DNA of 64,000 nucleotides from Clusia tigrina (taxonomy: Eukaryota; Arthropoda; Insecta; Diptera; Clusiidae). Within the stretch, counting starts at the first letter, position 1. Each line of letters opens with the position of its first letter. The notes under the pieces are model-generated. The model was not told where the DNA came from and searched no databases. It saw only the letters and a list, made by a program, of their open reading frames with translations. Shown here one piece after another: positions 12,899 to 25,460 of this stretch. The stretch is taken from NCBI GenBank assembly GCA_920105625.2, contig OV050031.1:84019995-84083994 (forward strand). The letters are read 5' to 3'. Made by a program: the position numbers and the translations under genes.

Positions 12899-13689
12899 AG
12901 ACACGGTGACAGAGGCTGCGACGCCGACTGAGACGCCGACTGTGGCAGATAGGGACAGATATAGGCATAGAGAAGGCAGCAGACCCCCCAATCGACAGCG
13001 GCAACGACTGAGACGCCTACAGAGATGCTGACAGTGACTGCGACGCCGACTGAGAAATCGACTGACTCAGATAGGGGTAGATATTGGCATAGAGAAGGCA
13101 GCAGACACCCCAATCGACAGCGGCAGCGACTGAGACGCCTACAGAAACGCTGACAGAGGCTGCGACGGTTGCGACGCCGACTGAGGCAGATAGGGGTAGA
13201 CCCGCCCAATCGACAGCGGCAACGACTGAGACGCCTACAGAGACGCTGGCAGAGGCTGCGACGCAGACTGAGACGCCGATTGAGGCAGATAGGGGTAGAT
13301 ATAGGCATAGAGAAGGCGGCAGACCCCCCAAAATACAGCGGCAGCGACTGAGACGTCTACAGATACAATGACAGCGGCTGCGACGCCGACTGAGATGCCA
13401 AGTGAGGCAGATAGGGGTGGATATAGGCATGGAGAAGGCAGAAGACCCCCACTCGACAGCTGCAGCGACTGAGACGCCTACAGAGATGCTGACAGAGGCT
13501 GCGACGCCGACTGAGGCAGATAGGGGTAGATATGGGCATAGAGAAGGTAGCAGATCCCCAATCGACAGCAGCAACGACTGAGACGCCTACAGTGACGCTG
13601 ACAGAGGCTGCGACGCCGACTGCGACGCCGACTGAGGCAGATAGGGGTAGATATAGGCATAGAGAAGGCGGCAGACCCCCAAATCGACA

Positions 13690-16601
13690 GCGACAGCGAC
13701 TGAGACGCCTACAGAGACGCTGACAGTGACTGCGACGCCGACTGAGACATCGACTGACTCATATAGGGGTAGATATAGGCATAGAGAAGGCAGCAGACCC
13801 CCCAATGGACAGCGGCAGGGACTGAGACGCCAACAGAGATGCTGATAGAGGCTGCGACGGTTGCGACGCCGACTGGGGCAGATAGGGTTAGACCCGCCCA
13901 ATCGACAGCGGCAACGACTGAGACGCCTACAGAGACGCTGGCAGAGGCTGCGACGCCGACTGAGACCCGACTGAGACCCGACTGAGGCAGATTGGGGTAG
14001 ATATTGGCTTAGAGAAGGCAGCAGAACCCCCAATCAACAGCGGCAGCGACTGAGACGCCTACAGAAACGCTGACAGAGGCTGCGACGCCGACTGAGACGC
14101 CGACTGAGGCAGATAGGGGTAGATAAAGGCATAAATAAGGCAGCAGACAGCCCCAATCGACAGCGGCAACGACTGAGAAGCCTACAGAGACGCTGACAGA
14201 GGCTGCGGCGCCAACTGAGACGCCGATTGAGGCAGATAGGGGTAGATGTAGGCATAGAGAAGGCGGCAGACCCCCCAAAAGACAGTGCCAGCGACTGAGA
14301 CGTCTACAGATACGATGACAGCGGCTGCGACGCCGACTGAGACGCCAAGTGAGGCACATAGGGGTGGATATGTGCATGGAGAAGGCAGAAGACACCCAAT
14401 CGACAGCTGCAGCGACTGAGACGCCTACAGAGATTCTGACAGAGGCTGCGACGCCGACTGAGGCAGATAGGGGTAGATATAGGCATAGAGAAGGTAGCAG
14501 ATCCCCAATCGACAGCAGCAACGACTGAGACGCCTCCAGAGACGCTGACAGAGGCTGCGACGCCGACTGAGACGCCGACTGAGGCAGATAGGAGTAGATA
14601 TAGGCATAGAGAAGGCGGCAGACCCCCAAATCGACAGCGGCAGCGACTGAGACGCCTTCAGAGACGCCTTCAGAGACGCTGACAGAGGCTGCGACGCCGA
14701 CTGAGACGCCGACTGAGGTAGATAGGGGTAGATATAGGCATAGAGAAGGCAGCAGACCACCCAATCGACAACGGCAGAGACTGAGACGCTTACAGAGACG
14801 CTGACAGAGGCTGCGACGCCGACTGAGGCAGATAGGGGTAGATATAGACATAGAGAAGGTAACAGACCCCCCAATCGACAGCGGCAGCGACTGAGACTCC
14901 TACACAAGCGCTGACAGAGGCTGCGACGCCGACTGAGACGCCGACTGAGGCAGATTGGGGTAGATATAGGCATATAGAAGGCAGCAGACCCCCCAAAAGA
15001 CAGCGGCAGCGACTGAGACGTCTACAGATACGATGACAGCGGCTGCGACGCCGACTGAGACGCCAACTGAGGCAGATAGGGGTGGCTATAGGCATGGAGA
15101 AGCTAGAAGACCCCCCAATCGACAGCTGCAGCGACTGAGACGCCTTCAGAGACGCTGACAGAGGCTGCGACGCCGACTGAGACGCCGACTGAGACGCCGA
15201 CTGAGGCAGATAGGGGTAGATAAAGGTATACAGAAGGCAGCAGACAGCCCCAATCGACATCGGCAGCGACTGAGACGCCTGCAAAGATGCTGACAGAGGC
15301 TGCTACGCCGACTGAGGCATATAGGGGTATATATAGGCATTGAGAAGGCAGCAAACCCCCCAATCAACAGCGGCAGCGACTGAGACGCCCACAGAAACGC
15401 TGACAGAGGTTGCGACGCCGACTGAGGCAAATAGGGGTAGATATAGGCATAGAGAAGGCGGCAGACCCCCAAATCGACAGCGGCAGCGACTGAGATGCCT
15501 ACAGAGACGCTGACAGAGGCTGCGACGCCGACTCAGACGCCGACTGAGGCAGATAGGGGTAGATATAGGCATAGAGAAGGCGGCAGACCCCCAAATCGAC
15601 AGCGGCAGCGACTGAGACGCCTTCAGAGACGCCTTCAGAGACGCTGAGAGAGGCTGCGACGCCGACTGAGACGCCGACTGAGGTAGATAGGGGTAGATAT
15701 AGGCATAGAGAAGGTAACAGACACCCCAATCGACAGCTGCAGCGACTGAGACGCCTACAGAGATGCTGACAGCGGCTGCGACGCCGACTGAGGCAGATAG
15801 GGGTAGATATAGGCATAGAGAAGGTAGCAGATCCCCAATCGACAGCAGCAACGACTGAGACGCCTACGGAGACGCTGACAGAGGCTGCGACGCCGACTGA
15901 GACGCCGACTGAGGCAGATAGGGGTAGATATAGGCATAGAGAAGGCGGCAGACCCCCAAATCGACAGCGGCAGCGACTGAGACGCCTTCAGAGACGCCTT
16001 CAGAGACGCTGACAGAGGCTGCGACGCCGACTGAGACGCCGACTGAGGCAGATAGGGGTAGATATAGGCATAGAGAAGGCGGCAGACCCCCAAATCGACA
16101 GCGGCAGCGACTGAGACGCGTTCACAGACGCCTTCAGAGACGCTGACAGAGGCTGCGACGCCGACTGAGACGCCGACTCAGGTAGATAGGATTAGATATA
16201 GGCATAAAGAAGGCAGCAGATCACCCAATCGACAACGGCAGCGACTGAGACTCCTACACAAACGCTGACAGAGGCTGCGCCGCCGACTGAGGCAGATAAG
16301 GGTAGATAAAGGCATACAGAAGGCAGCAGACAGCCCCAATCGACAGCGGCAGCGACTGAGACGCCTACAAAGATGCTGACAGAGGCTGTTACGCCGACTG
16401 AGGCACATAGGGGTATATATAGGCAGAGAGAAGGCAGCAGAACCCCCAATCAACAGCGGCAGCGACTGAGACGCCCACAGAAACGCTGACAGAGGCTGCG
16501 ACGCTGACTGAGAAGCCGACTGAGGCAGATAGGGGTAGATAAAGGCATAAAGAAGGCAGCAGACAGCCCCAATCGACAGCGGCAACGACTGAGACGCCTA
16601 C
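13690..16601. repeat. Higher-order block of about 2.9 kb, copy 2
   Basis: This is the counterpart of the block at 10.0-12.9 kb. Near 13980-14006 it lacks one monomer (121 bp) present in copy 1: GATTGGGGTAGATAT joins directly to TGGCTTAGAG, a join inside sequence common to all monomers. It also has an extra 11-bp GAGACCCGACT copy just before. Both changes can be read directly by comparison with 10200-10430. Confidence 0.7.
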
Positions 16602-16800
16602 AGAGATGCTGACAGAGGCTGCGACGCCGACTGAGGCAGATAGGGGTAGATATAGGCATAGAGAAGGTAGCAGATCCCCAATAGACAGCAGCAACGACTG
16701 AGACGCCTACAGAGACGCTGACAGAGGCTGCGACGCCGACTCAGACGCCGACTGAAGCAGATAGGGGTAGATATTGGCATAGAGAATGCAGCGGACCCCC

Positions 16801-18933
16801 CAATAGGCAGCGGACCCTCCAATAGGCAGCGGCAGCGACTGAGACGCCTACAGAGACGCTGACAGAGGCTGCGACGCCGACTGAGACGCCGACTGAGGCA
16901 GATAGGGGTAGATATAGGCATAGAGAAAGCGGCAGACCCCCAAATCGACAGCGGTAGCGACTGAGACGCCTTCAGAGACGCCTTCAGAGACGCTGACAGA
17001 GGCTGTGACGCCGACTGAGACGCCGACTGAGGTAGATAGGGGTATATATAGGCATAGAGAAGGCAGCAGACCACCCAATCGACAGCGGCAGCGACTGAGA
17101 CGACTACAGAGACGCTGACAGAGGCTGCGACGGTTGCGACGCCGACTGAGGCAGATAGGGGTAGACCCGCCGAATCGACAGCGGCAACGACTGAGACGCC
17201 TACAGAGACGCTGGCAGAGGCTGTGACGCAGACTGAGAAGCCGACTGAGGCAGATAGGGGTAGATATAGGCATAGAGAAGGCAGCAGACCCCCCAATGGA
17301 CAGCGGCAGCGACTGAGACGCCTACAGAGCCGCCGACTGAGACGCCGACTGAGGCAGATAGGGGTAGATACAGGCATAGAGAAGGAAGCAGACCCCCCAA
17401 TCGACAGCGGCAGCGACTGAGACGCCTACAGAAACGCTTACAGAGGCTGCGACGCCGACTGAGACGCCGACTGAGGCAGATAGGGGTAGATAAAGGCATA
17501 AAGAAGGCAGCAGACAGCCCCAATCGACAGCGGCAACGACTGAGACGCCTTCAGAGACGCCTTCAGAGACGCTGAGAGAGGCTGCGACGCCGACTGAGAC
17601 GCCGACTGAGGTAGATAGGGGTAGATATAGGCATAGAGAAGGCAGCAGACCACCCAATCGACAACGGCAGCGACTGAGACGCCTACAGAGACGCTGACAG
17701 AGGCTGCGACGCCGACTGAGGCAGATAGGGGTAGATATAGGCATAGAGAAGGTAGCAGATCCCCAATCGACAGCAGCAACGACTGAGACGCCTACGGAGA
17801 CGTTGACAGAGGCTGCGACGCCGACTGAGACGCCGACTGAGGCAGATAGGGGTAGATATAGGCATAGAGAAGGCGGCAGACCCCCAAATCGACAGCGGCA
17901 GCGACTGAGACGCCTTCAGAGACGCTTTCAGAGACGCTGACAGAGGCTGCGACGCCGACTGAGGCAGATATTGGTAGATATAGGCATAGAGAAGGCGGCA
18001 GACCCCCAAATCGACAGCGGCAGCGACTGAGACGCGTTCACAGACGCCTTCAGAGACGCTGACAGAGGCTGCGACGCCGACTCAGGTAGATAGGGGTAGA
18101 TATACGCATAGAGAAGGCAGCAGATCACCCAATCGACAACGGCAGCGACTGAGACTCCTACACAAACGCTGACAGAGGCTTCGCCGCCGACTGAGGCAGA
18201 TAAGGGTAGATAAAGGCATACAGAAGGCAGCAGACAGCCCCAATCGACAGCGGCAACGACTGAGACGCCTACAGAGATGCTGACAGAGGCTGCGACGCCG
18301 ACTGAGGCACAAAGGGGTATATATAGGCATAGAGAAGGTAGCAGATCCCCAATCGACAGCAGCAACGACTGAGACGCCTACAGAGACGCTGACAGAGGCT
18401 GCGACGCCGACTGAGACTCAGCCTGTGGCAGATAGGGGTAGATATAGGCATAGAGAAGGCAGCAGATCCCCCAATCGACAGCGGCAACGACTGAGACGCC
18501 TACAGACACGGTGACAGAGGCTGCGACGCCGACTGAGACGCCGACTGTGGCAGATAGGGACAGATATAGGCATAGAGAAGGCAGCAGACCCCCCAATCGA
18601 CAGCGGCAACGACTGAGACGCCTACAGAGATGCTGACAGTGACTGCGACGCCGACTGAGACATCGACTGACCCAGATAGGGATAGATATAGGCATAGAGA
18701 AGGCAGCAGACCCCCCAATCGACAGCGGCAGCGACTGAGACGACTACAGAGACGCTGACAGAGGCTGCGACGGTTGCGACGCCGACTGAGGCAGATAGGG
18801 GTGGACCCGCCCAATCGACAGCGGCAACGACTGAGACGCCTACAGAGACGCTGACAGAGGCTGCGACGCCGACTCAGACGCCGACTGAAGCAGATAGGGG
18901 TAGATATTGGCATAGAGAAGGCAGCGGACCCCC
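16801..18933. repeat. 2133-bp higher-order unit, copy 1
   Basis: The unit starts at a rare doubled segment, CAATAGGCAGCGGACCCTCC followed by another AATAGGCAGCGG. It recurs exactly 2133 bp later at 18934. Internal markers keep the same offset: GATATTGGTAGATATAGG (17971 versus 20104) and GCTTCGCCGCCGAC (18181 versus 20314). Only scattered single-base differences were seen between the copies. The same doubled segment also occurs at about 20-60, at the left edge of the window. Confidence 0.9.
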
Positions 18934-21065
18934 CAATAGGCAGCGGACCCTCCAATAGGCAGCGGCAGCGACTGAGACGCCTACAGAGACGCTGACAGAG
19001 GCTGCGACGCCGACTGAGACGCCGACTGAGGCAGATAGGGGTAGATATAGGCATAGAGAAAGCGGCAGACCCCCAAATCGACAGCGGTAGCGACTGAGAC
19101 GCCTTCAAAGACGCCTTCAGAGACGCTGACAGAGGCTGTGACGCCGACTGAGACGCCGACTGAGGTAGATAGGGGTATATATAGGCATAGAGAAGGCAGC
19201 AGACCACGCAATGGACAACGGCAGCGACTGAGACGACTACAGAGACGCTGACAGAGGCTGCGACGGTTGCGACGCCGACTGAGGTAGATAGGGGTAGACC
19301 CGCCGAATCGACAGCGGCAACGACTGAGACGCCTACAGAGACGCTGGCAGAGGCTGCGACGCAGACTGAGAAGCCGACTGAGGCAGATAGGGGTAGATAT
19401 AGGCATAGAGAAGGCAGCAGACCCCCCAATGGACAGCGGCAGCGACTGAGACGCCTACAGAGCCGCCGACTGAGACGCCGACTGAGGCAGATAGGGGTAG
19501 ATACAGGCATAGAGAAGGAAGCAGACCCCCCAATCGACAGCGGCAGCGACTGAGACGCCTACAGAAACGCTTACAGAGGCTGCGACGCCGACTGAGACGC
19601 CGACTGAGGCAGATAGGGGTAGATAAAGGCATAAAGAAGGCAGCAGACAGCCCCAATCGACAGCGGCAACGACTGAGACGCCTTCAGAGACGCCTTCAGA
19701 GACGCTGAGAGAGGCTGCGACGCCGACTGAGACGCCGACTGAGGTAGATAGGGGTAGATATAGGCATAGAGAAGGCAGCAGACCACCCAATCGACAACGG
19801 CAGCGACTGAGACGCCTACAGAGACGCTGACAGAGGCTGCGACGCCGACTGAGGCAGATAGGAGTAGATATAGGCATAGAGAAGGTAGCAGATCCCCAAT
19901 CGACAGCAGCAACGACTGAGACGCCTACGGAGACGTTGACAGAGGCTGCGACGCCGACTGAGACGCCGACTGAGGCAGATAGGGGTAGATATAGGCATAG
20001 AGAAGGCGGCAGACCCCCAAATCGACAGCGGCAGCGACTGAGACGCCTTCAGAGACGCTTTCAGAGACGCTGACAGAGGCTGCGACGCCGACTGAGGCAG
20101 ATATTGGTAGATATAGGCATAGAGAAGGCGGCAGACCCCCAAATCGACAGCGGCAGCGACTGAGACGCGTTCACAGACGCCTTCAGAGACGCTGACAGAG
20201 GCTGCGACGCCGACTCAGGTAGATAGGGGTAGATATACGCATAGAGAAGGCAGCAGATCACCCAATCGACAATGGCAGCGACTGAGACTCCTACACAAAC
20301 GCTGACAGAGGCTTCGCCGCCGACTGAGGCAGATAAGGGTAGATAAAGGCATACAGAAGGCAGCAGACAGCCCCAATCGACAGCGGCAACGACTGAGACG
20401 CCTACAGAGATGCTGACAGAGGCTGCGACGCCGACTGAGGCAGATAGGGGTAGATATAGGCATAGAGAAGGTAGCAGATCCCCAATCGACAGCAGCAACG
20501 ACTGAGACGCCTACAGAGACGCTGACAGAGGCTGCGACGCCGACTGAGACTCAGCCTGAGGCAGATAGGGGTAGATATAGGCATAGAGAAGGCAGCAGAT
20601 CCCCCAATCGACAGCGGCAACGACTGAGACGCCTACAGACACGGTGACAGAGGCTGCGACGCCGACTGAGACGCCGACTGTAGCAGATAGGGACAGATAT
20701 AGGCATAGAGAAGGCAGCAGACCCCCCAATCGACAGCGGCAACGACTGAGACGCCTACAGAGATGCTGACAGTGACTGCGACGCCGACTGAGACATCGAC
20801 TGACTCAGATAGGGGTAGATATAGGCATAGAGAAGGCAGCAGACCCCCCAATCGACAGCGGCAGCGACTGAGACGACTACAGAGACGCTGACAGAGGCTG
20901 CGACGGTTGCGACGCCGACTGAGGCAGATAGGGGTGGACCCGCCAATCGACAGCGGCAACGACTGAGACGCCTACAGAGACGCTGACAGAGGCTGCGACG
21001 CCGACTCAGAAGCCGACTGAAGCAGATAGGGGTAGATATTGGCATAGAGAAGGCAGCGGACCCCC
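18934..21065. repeat. 2.13-kb higher-order unit, copy 2
   Basis: This is the tandem neighbour of the unit at 16801-18933. It is one base shorter because the short-tail join reads CCCGCCAATCG near 20940 instead of CCCGCCCAATCG. A small patch near 19200-19215 (CACGCAATGGACAACGG) differs from copy 1 (CACCCAATCGACAGCGG). Confidence 0.9.
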
Positions 21066-21360
21066 CAATAGGCAGCGGACCCTCCAATAGGCAGCGGCAG
21101 CGACTGAGACGCCTACAGAGACGCTGACAGAGGCTGCGACGCCGACTGAGACGCCGACTGAGGCAGATAGGGGTAGATATAGGCATAGAGAGAGCGGCAG
21201 ACCCCCAAATCGACAGCGGTAGCGACTGAGACGCCTTCAAAGACGCCTTCAGAGACGCTGACAGAGGCTGTGACGCCGACTGAGACGCCGACTGAGGTAG
21301 ATAGGGGTATATATAGGCATAGAGAAGGCAGCAGACCACCCAATCGACAACGGCAGCGAC
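21066..21360. repeat. Truncated third copy of the 2.13-kb unit
   Basis: The doubled AATAGGCAGCGG segment begins again and follows the 2.13-kb unit to about 21360. From there the sequence (GACGCCAACAGAGATGCTG and onward) instead follows the type seen near 5990 and 8165. The switch is in register and marks a recombination or conversion boundary. Confidence 0.75.
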
Positions 21361-22913
21361 TGAGACGCCAACAGAGATGCTGACAGCGGCTGCGACGCCG
21401 ACTGAGACGCCGACTGAGGCAGATAGGGGTAGATATAGGTATAGAAAAGGCAGCAGATCCCCCAATCGACAGCGGCAGCGACTGAGACGCCTACAGACAC
21501 GGTGACAGAGGCTGCGACGCCGACTGAGACGCCGACTGAGATGCCGACTGTGGCAGATAGGGGCAGATATAGGCATAGAGAAGGCAGCAGACCCCCCAAT
21601 CGACAGCGGCAACGACTGAGACGCCTACAGAGACGCTGACAGTGACTGCGACGCCGACTGAGACAACGACTGACTCAGATAGGGGTCGATATAGGCATAG
21701 AGAAGGCAGCAGATCCCCAATCGACAGCAGACAAGACTGAGACGTCTACAGAGACGCTGACAGAGGCTGCGACGCTGACTGAGACGCCGACTGTGGCAGA
21801 TAGGGACAGACATAGGCATAGAGAAGGCAGCAGACCCCCAATCGACAGCGGCAACGACTGAGACGCCTACAGAGACGCTGACAGTGACTGCGACGCCGAC
21901 TGAGACATCGACTGACTCAGATAGGGGTAGATATATGCATAGAGAAGGCAGCAGACCCCCCATTGGACAGCGGCAGCGACTGAGACGACTACAGAGACGC
22001 TGACAGAGGCTGCGATGGTTGCGACGCCGACTGAGGCAGATAGGGGTAGACCCGCCGAATCGACAGCGGCAACGACTGAGACGCCTACAGAGACGCTGGC
22101 AGAGGCTGCGACGCAGACTGAGAAGCCGACTGAGGCAGATAGGGGTAGATATAGGCATAGAGAAGGCAGCAGACCCCCCAATGGACAGCGGCAGCGACTG
22201 AGACGCCTACAGAGCCGCCGACTGAGACGCCGACTGAGGCAGATAGGGGTAGATACAGGCATAGAGAAGGAAGCAGACCCCCCAATCGACAGCGGCAGCG
22301 ACTGAGACGCCTACAGAGACGCTGACAGAGGTTGCGACGCCAACTGAGACGCCGACTGAGGCATATAGGGGTAGATATTGGCATAGGGAAGGCAGCAGAG
22401 CCCCCAATTAACAGCGGCAGCATCTGAGACGCCTACAGAAATGCTTACAGAGGCTGCGACGCCGACTGAGACGCCGACTGAGGCAGATAGGGGTAGATAA
22501 AGGCATAAAGAAGGCAGCAGACAGCCCCAATCGACAGCGGCAACGACTGAGACGCCTACAGAGACGCTGACAGAGGCTGCGACGCCAACTGAGACGCCGA
22601 TTGAGGCAGATAGGGGTAGATATAGGCATAGAGAAGGCGGCAGACCCCCCAAAATACAGCGGCAGCGACTGAGACGTCTACAGATACGATGACAGCGGCT
22701 GCGACGCCGACTGAGACGCCATGTGAGGCACATAGGGGTGGATATGTGCATGGAGAAGGCAGAAGACACCCAATCGACAGCTGCAACGACTGAGACGCCT
22801 ACAGAGATGCTGACAGAGGCTGCGACGCCGACTGAGACGCCGACTGAGGCAGATAGGGGTAGATATAGGCATAGAGAAGGCGGCAGACCCCCAAATCGAC
22901 AGCGGCAGCGAAA

Positions 22914-22961
22914 GAGACGCCTTCAGAGACGCCTTCAGAGACGCCTTCAGAGACGCCTTCA
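22914..22961 (+). repeat. 12-mer expansion, four copies of GAGACGCCTTCA
   Basis: Four perfect tandem copies lie between GGCAGCGAAA and GAGACGCTGACAGAGG. Most related monomers have one or two copies. The AAAGAGACG start replaces the usual ACTGAGACG. Confidence 0.9.
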
Positions 22962-25030
22962 GAGACGCTGACAGAGGCTGCGACGCCGACTGAGACGCCG
23001 ACTGAGGTAGATAGGGGTAGATATAGGCATAGAGAAGGCAGCAGACCACCCAATCGACAACGGCAGAGACTGAGACGCCTACAGAGACGCTGACAGAGGC
23101 TGCGACGCCGACTGAGGCAGATAGGGGTAGATATAGGCATAGAGAAGGCAGCAGATCACCCAATCGACAACGGCAGCGACTGAGACTCCTACACAAACGC
23201 TGACAGAGGCTGCGCCGCCGACTGAGGCAGATAAGAGTAGATAAAGGCATACAGAAGGCAGCAGACACCCCAATCGACAGCGGCAGCGACTGAGACGCCT
23301 ACAAAGATGCTGACAGAGGCTGCTACGCCGACTGAGGCACATAGGGGTATATATAGACAGAGAGAAGGCAGCAGAACCCCCAATCAACAGCGGCAGCGAC
23401 TGAGACGCCCACAGAAACGCTGACAGAGGCTGCGACGCTGACTGAGACGCCGACTGAGGCAGATAGGGTAGATAAAGGCATAAAGAAGGCAGCAGACAGC
23501 CCCAATCGACAGCGGCAACGACTGAGACGCCTACAGAGATGCTGACAGAGGCTGCGACGCCGACTGAGGCAGATAGGGGTGGATATAGGCATAGAGAAGG
23601 TAGCAGATCCCCAATCGACAGCAGCAACGACTGAGACACCTACAGAGACGCTGACAGAGGCTGCGACGCCGATTGAGACTCCGCCTGAGGCAGATAGGGG
23701 TAAATATAGGCATAGAGAAGGCAGCAGACCCCCCAATCGACAGCGGCAACGACTGAGACGCCCACAGAGATGCTGACAGTGACTTCGACGACGACTGAGA
23801 CATCGACTGACTCAGATAGGGGTAGATATAGGCATAGAGAAGGCAGCAGACCCCCCAATCGACAGCGGCAGCGACTGAGACGACTACAGAGACGCTGACA
23901 GAGGCTGCGACGGTTGCGACTCCGACTGAGGCAGATAGGGGTGGACCCGCCCAATCGACAGCGGCAACGACTGAGACGCCTACAGAGACGCTGGCAGAGG
24001 CTGCGACGCAGACTGAGACGCCGACTGAGGCAGATTGGGGTAGATATAGACATAGAGAAGGCAGCAGACCCCCCAATGGACAGCGGCAGCGACTGAGACG
24101 CCTACATAGCCGCCGACTGAGACGCCGACTGAGGCAGATAGGGGTAGATACTGGCATAGAGATGGAAACAGACCCCCCAATCGACAGCGGCAGCGACTGA
24201 GACGCCTACAGAGACGCTGACAGAGGTTGCGACGCCAACTGAGACGCCGACTGACGCATATAGGGGTAGATAAAGGCATACAGAAGGCAGCAGACAGCCC
24301 CAATCGACAGCGGCAACGACTGAGACACCTACAGAGACGCTGACAGAGGCTGCGGCGCCGACTGAGACGCCGACTGAGGCAGATTGGGGTAGATATAGGC
24401 ATATAGAAGGCAGCAGACCGCCCAAAAGACAGCGGCAGCGACTGAGACGTCTACAGATACGATGACAGCGGCTGCGACGCCGACTGAGACGCCAACTGAG
24501 GCAGATAGGGGTGGATATAGGCATGGAGAAGGCAGAAGACCCCCCAATCGACAGCTGCAGCGACTGAGACGCCTTCAGAGACGCTGACAGAGGTTGCGAC
24601 GCCGACTGAGGTAGATAGGGGTAGATATAGGTATAGAGAAGGCACTAGACCACCCAATCGACAACGGCAGCGACTGAGACGCCTACAGAGACGCTGACAG
24701 AGGCTGCGATGCCGACTGAGACGCCGACTGAGACGCCGACTGAGGCAGATAGGGGTAGATAAAGGCATACAGAAGGCAGCAGACAGCCCCAGTCGACATC
24801 GGCAGCGACTGAGACGCCTAAAAATATGCTGACAGAGGCTGCTACGCCGACTGAGGCATATAGGGGTATATATAGGCATTGAGAAGGCAGCAAACCCCCC
24901 AATCAACAGCGGCAGCGACTGAGACGCCCACAGAAACGCTGACAGAGGTTGCGACGCCGACTGAGGCAGATAGGGGTAGATATAGGCATAGAGAAGGCGG
25001 GAGACCCCCAAATCGACAGCGGCAGCGACT

Positions 25031-25090
25031 GAGACGCCTTCAGAGACGCCTTCAGAGACGCCTTCAGAGACGCCTTCAGAGACGCCTTCA
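25031..25090 (+). repeat. 12-mer expansion, five copies of GAGACGCCTTCA
   Basis: This is the longest 12-mer run I found: five perfect copies, followed by GAGACACTGGCCGAGG. Perfect identity among the copies indicates recent slippage or rapid homogenisation at this scale. Confidence 0.9.
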
Positions 25091-25409
25091 GAGACACTGG
25101 CCGAGGCTGCGACGACGACTGAGACGCCGACTGAGGTAGATAGGGGTAGATATAGGCATAGAGAAGGCAGCAGACCACCCAATCGACAACGGCAGCTACT
25201 GAGACGCCTACAGAGACGCTGACAGTGGCTGCTACGCCGACTGAGACGCCGACTGAGGTAGCTAGGGGTAGATATAGGCATAGAGAAGGCAGCAGACCAC
25301 CCAATCGACAACGGCAGCGACTGAGACGCCTACAGAGACGCTGACAGAGGCTGCGACGCCGACTGAGGCAGATAGGGGTAGATATAGGCATAGAGAAGGT
25401 AACAGACAC

Positions 25410-25460
25410 CCCAATCGACAGCTGCAGCGACTGAGATGCCTACAACTGAGGCAGCGACTG
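25410..25460 (+). repeat. Severely truncated monomer
   Basis: After CCCCAATCGACAGCTGCAGC and GACTGAGATGCCTACAACTG the sequence restarts at AGGCAGCGACTGAGACGCC. Only about 40 bp of this monomer remain, the rest having been lost. The join does not keep the 12-bp register, unlike most length changes in the array. Confidence 0.75.

Noticed and set aside
16790..16835. Insertion or attachment site at the doubled AATAGGCAGCGG segment
   Set aside because: It is a local duplication of the monomer anchor with small substitutions, repeated at 20-60, 18934 and 21066. There are no target-site duplications and no foreign sequence.
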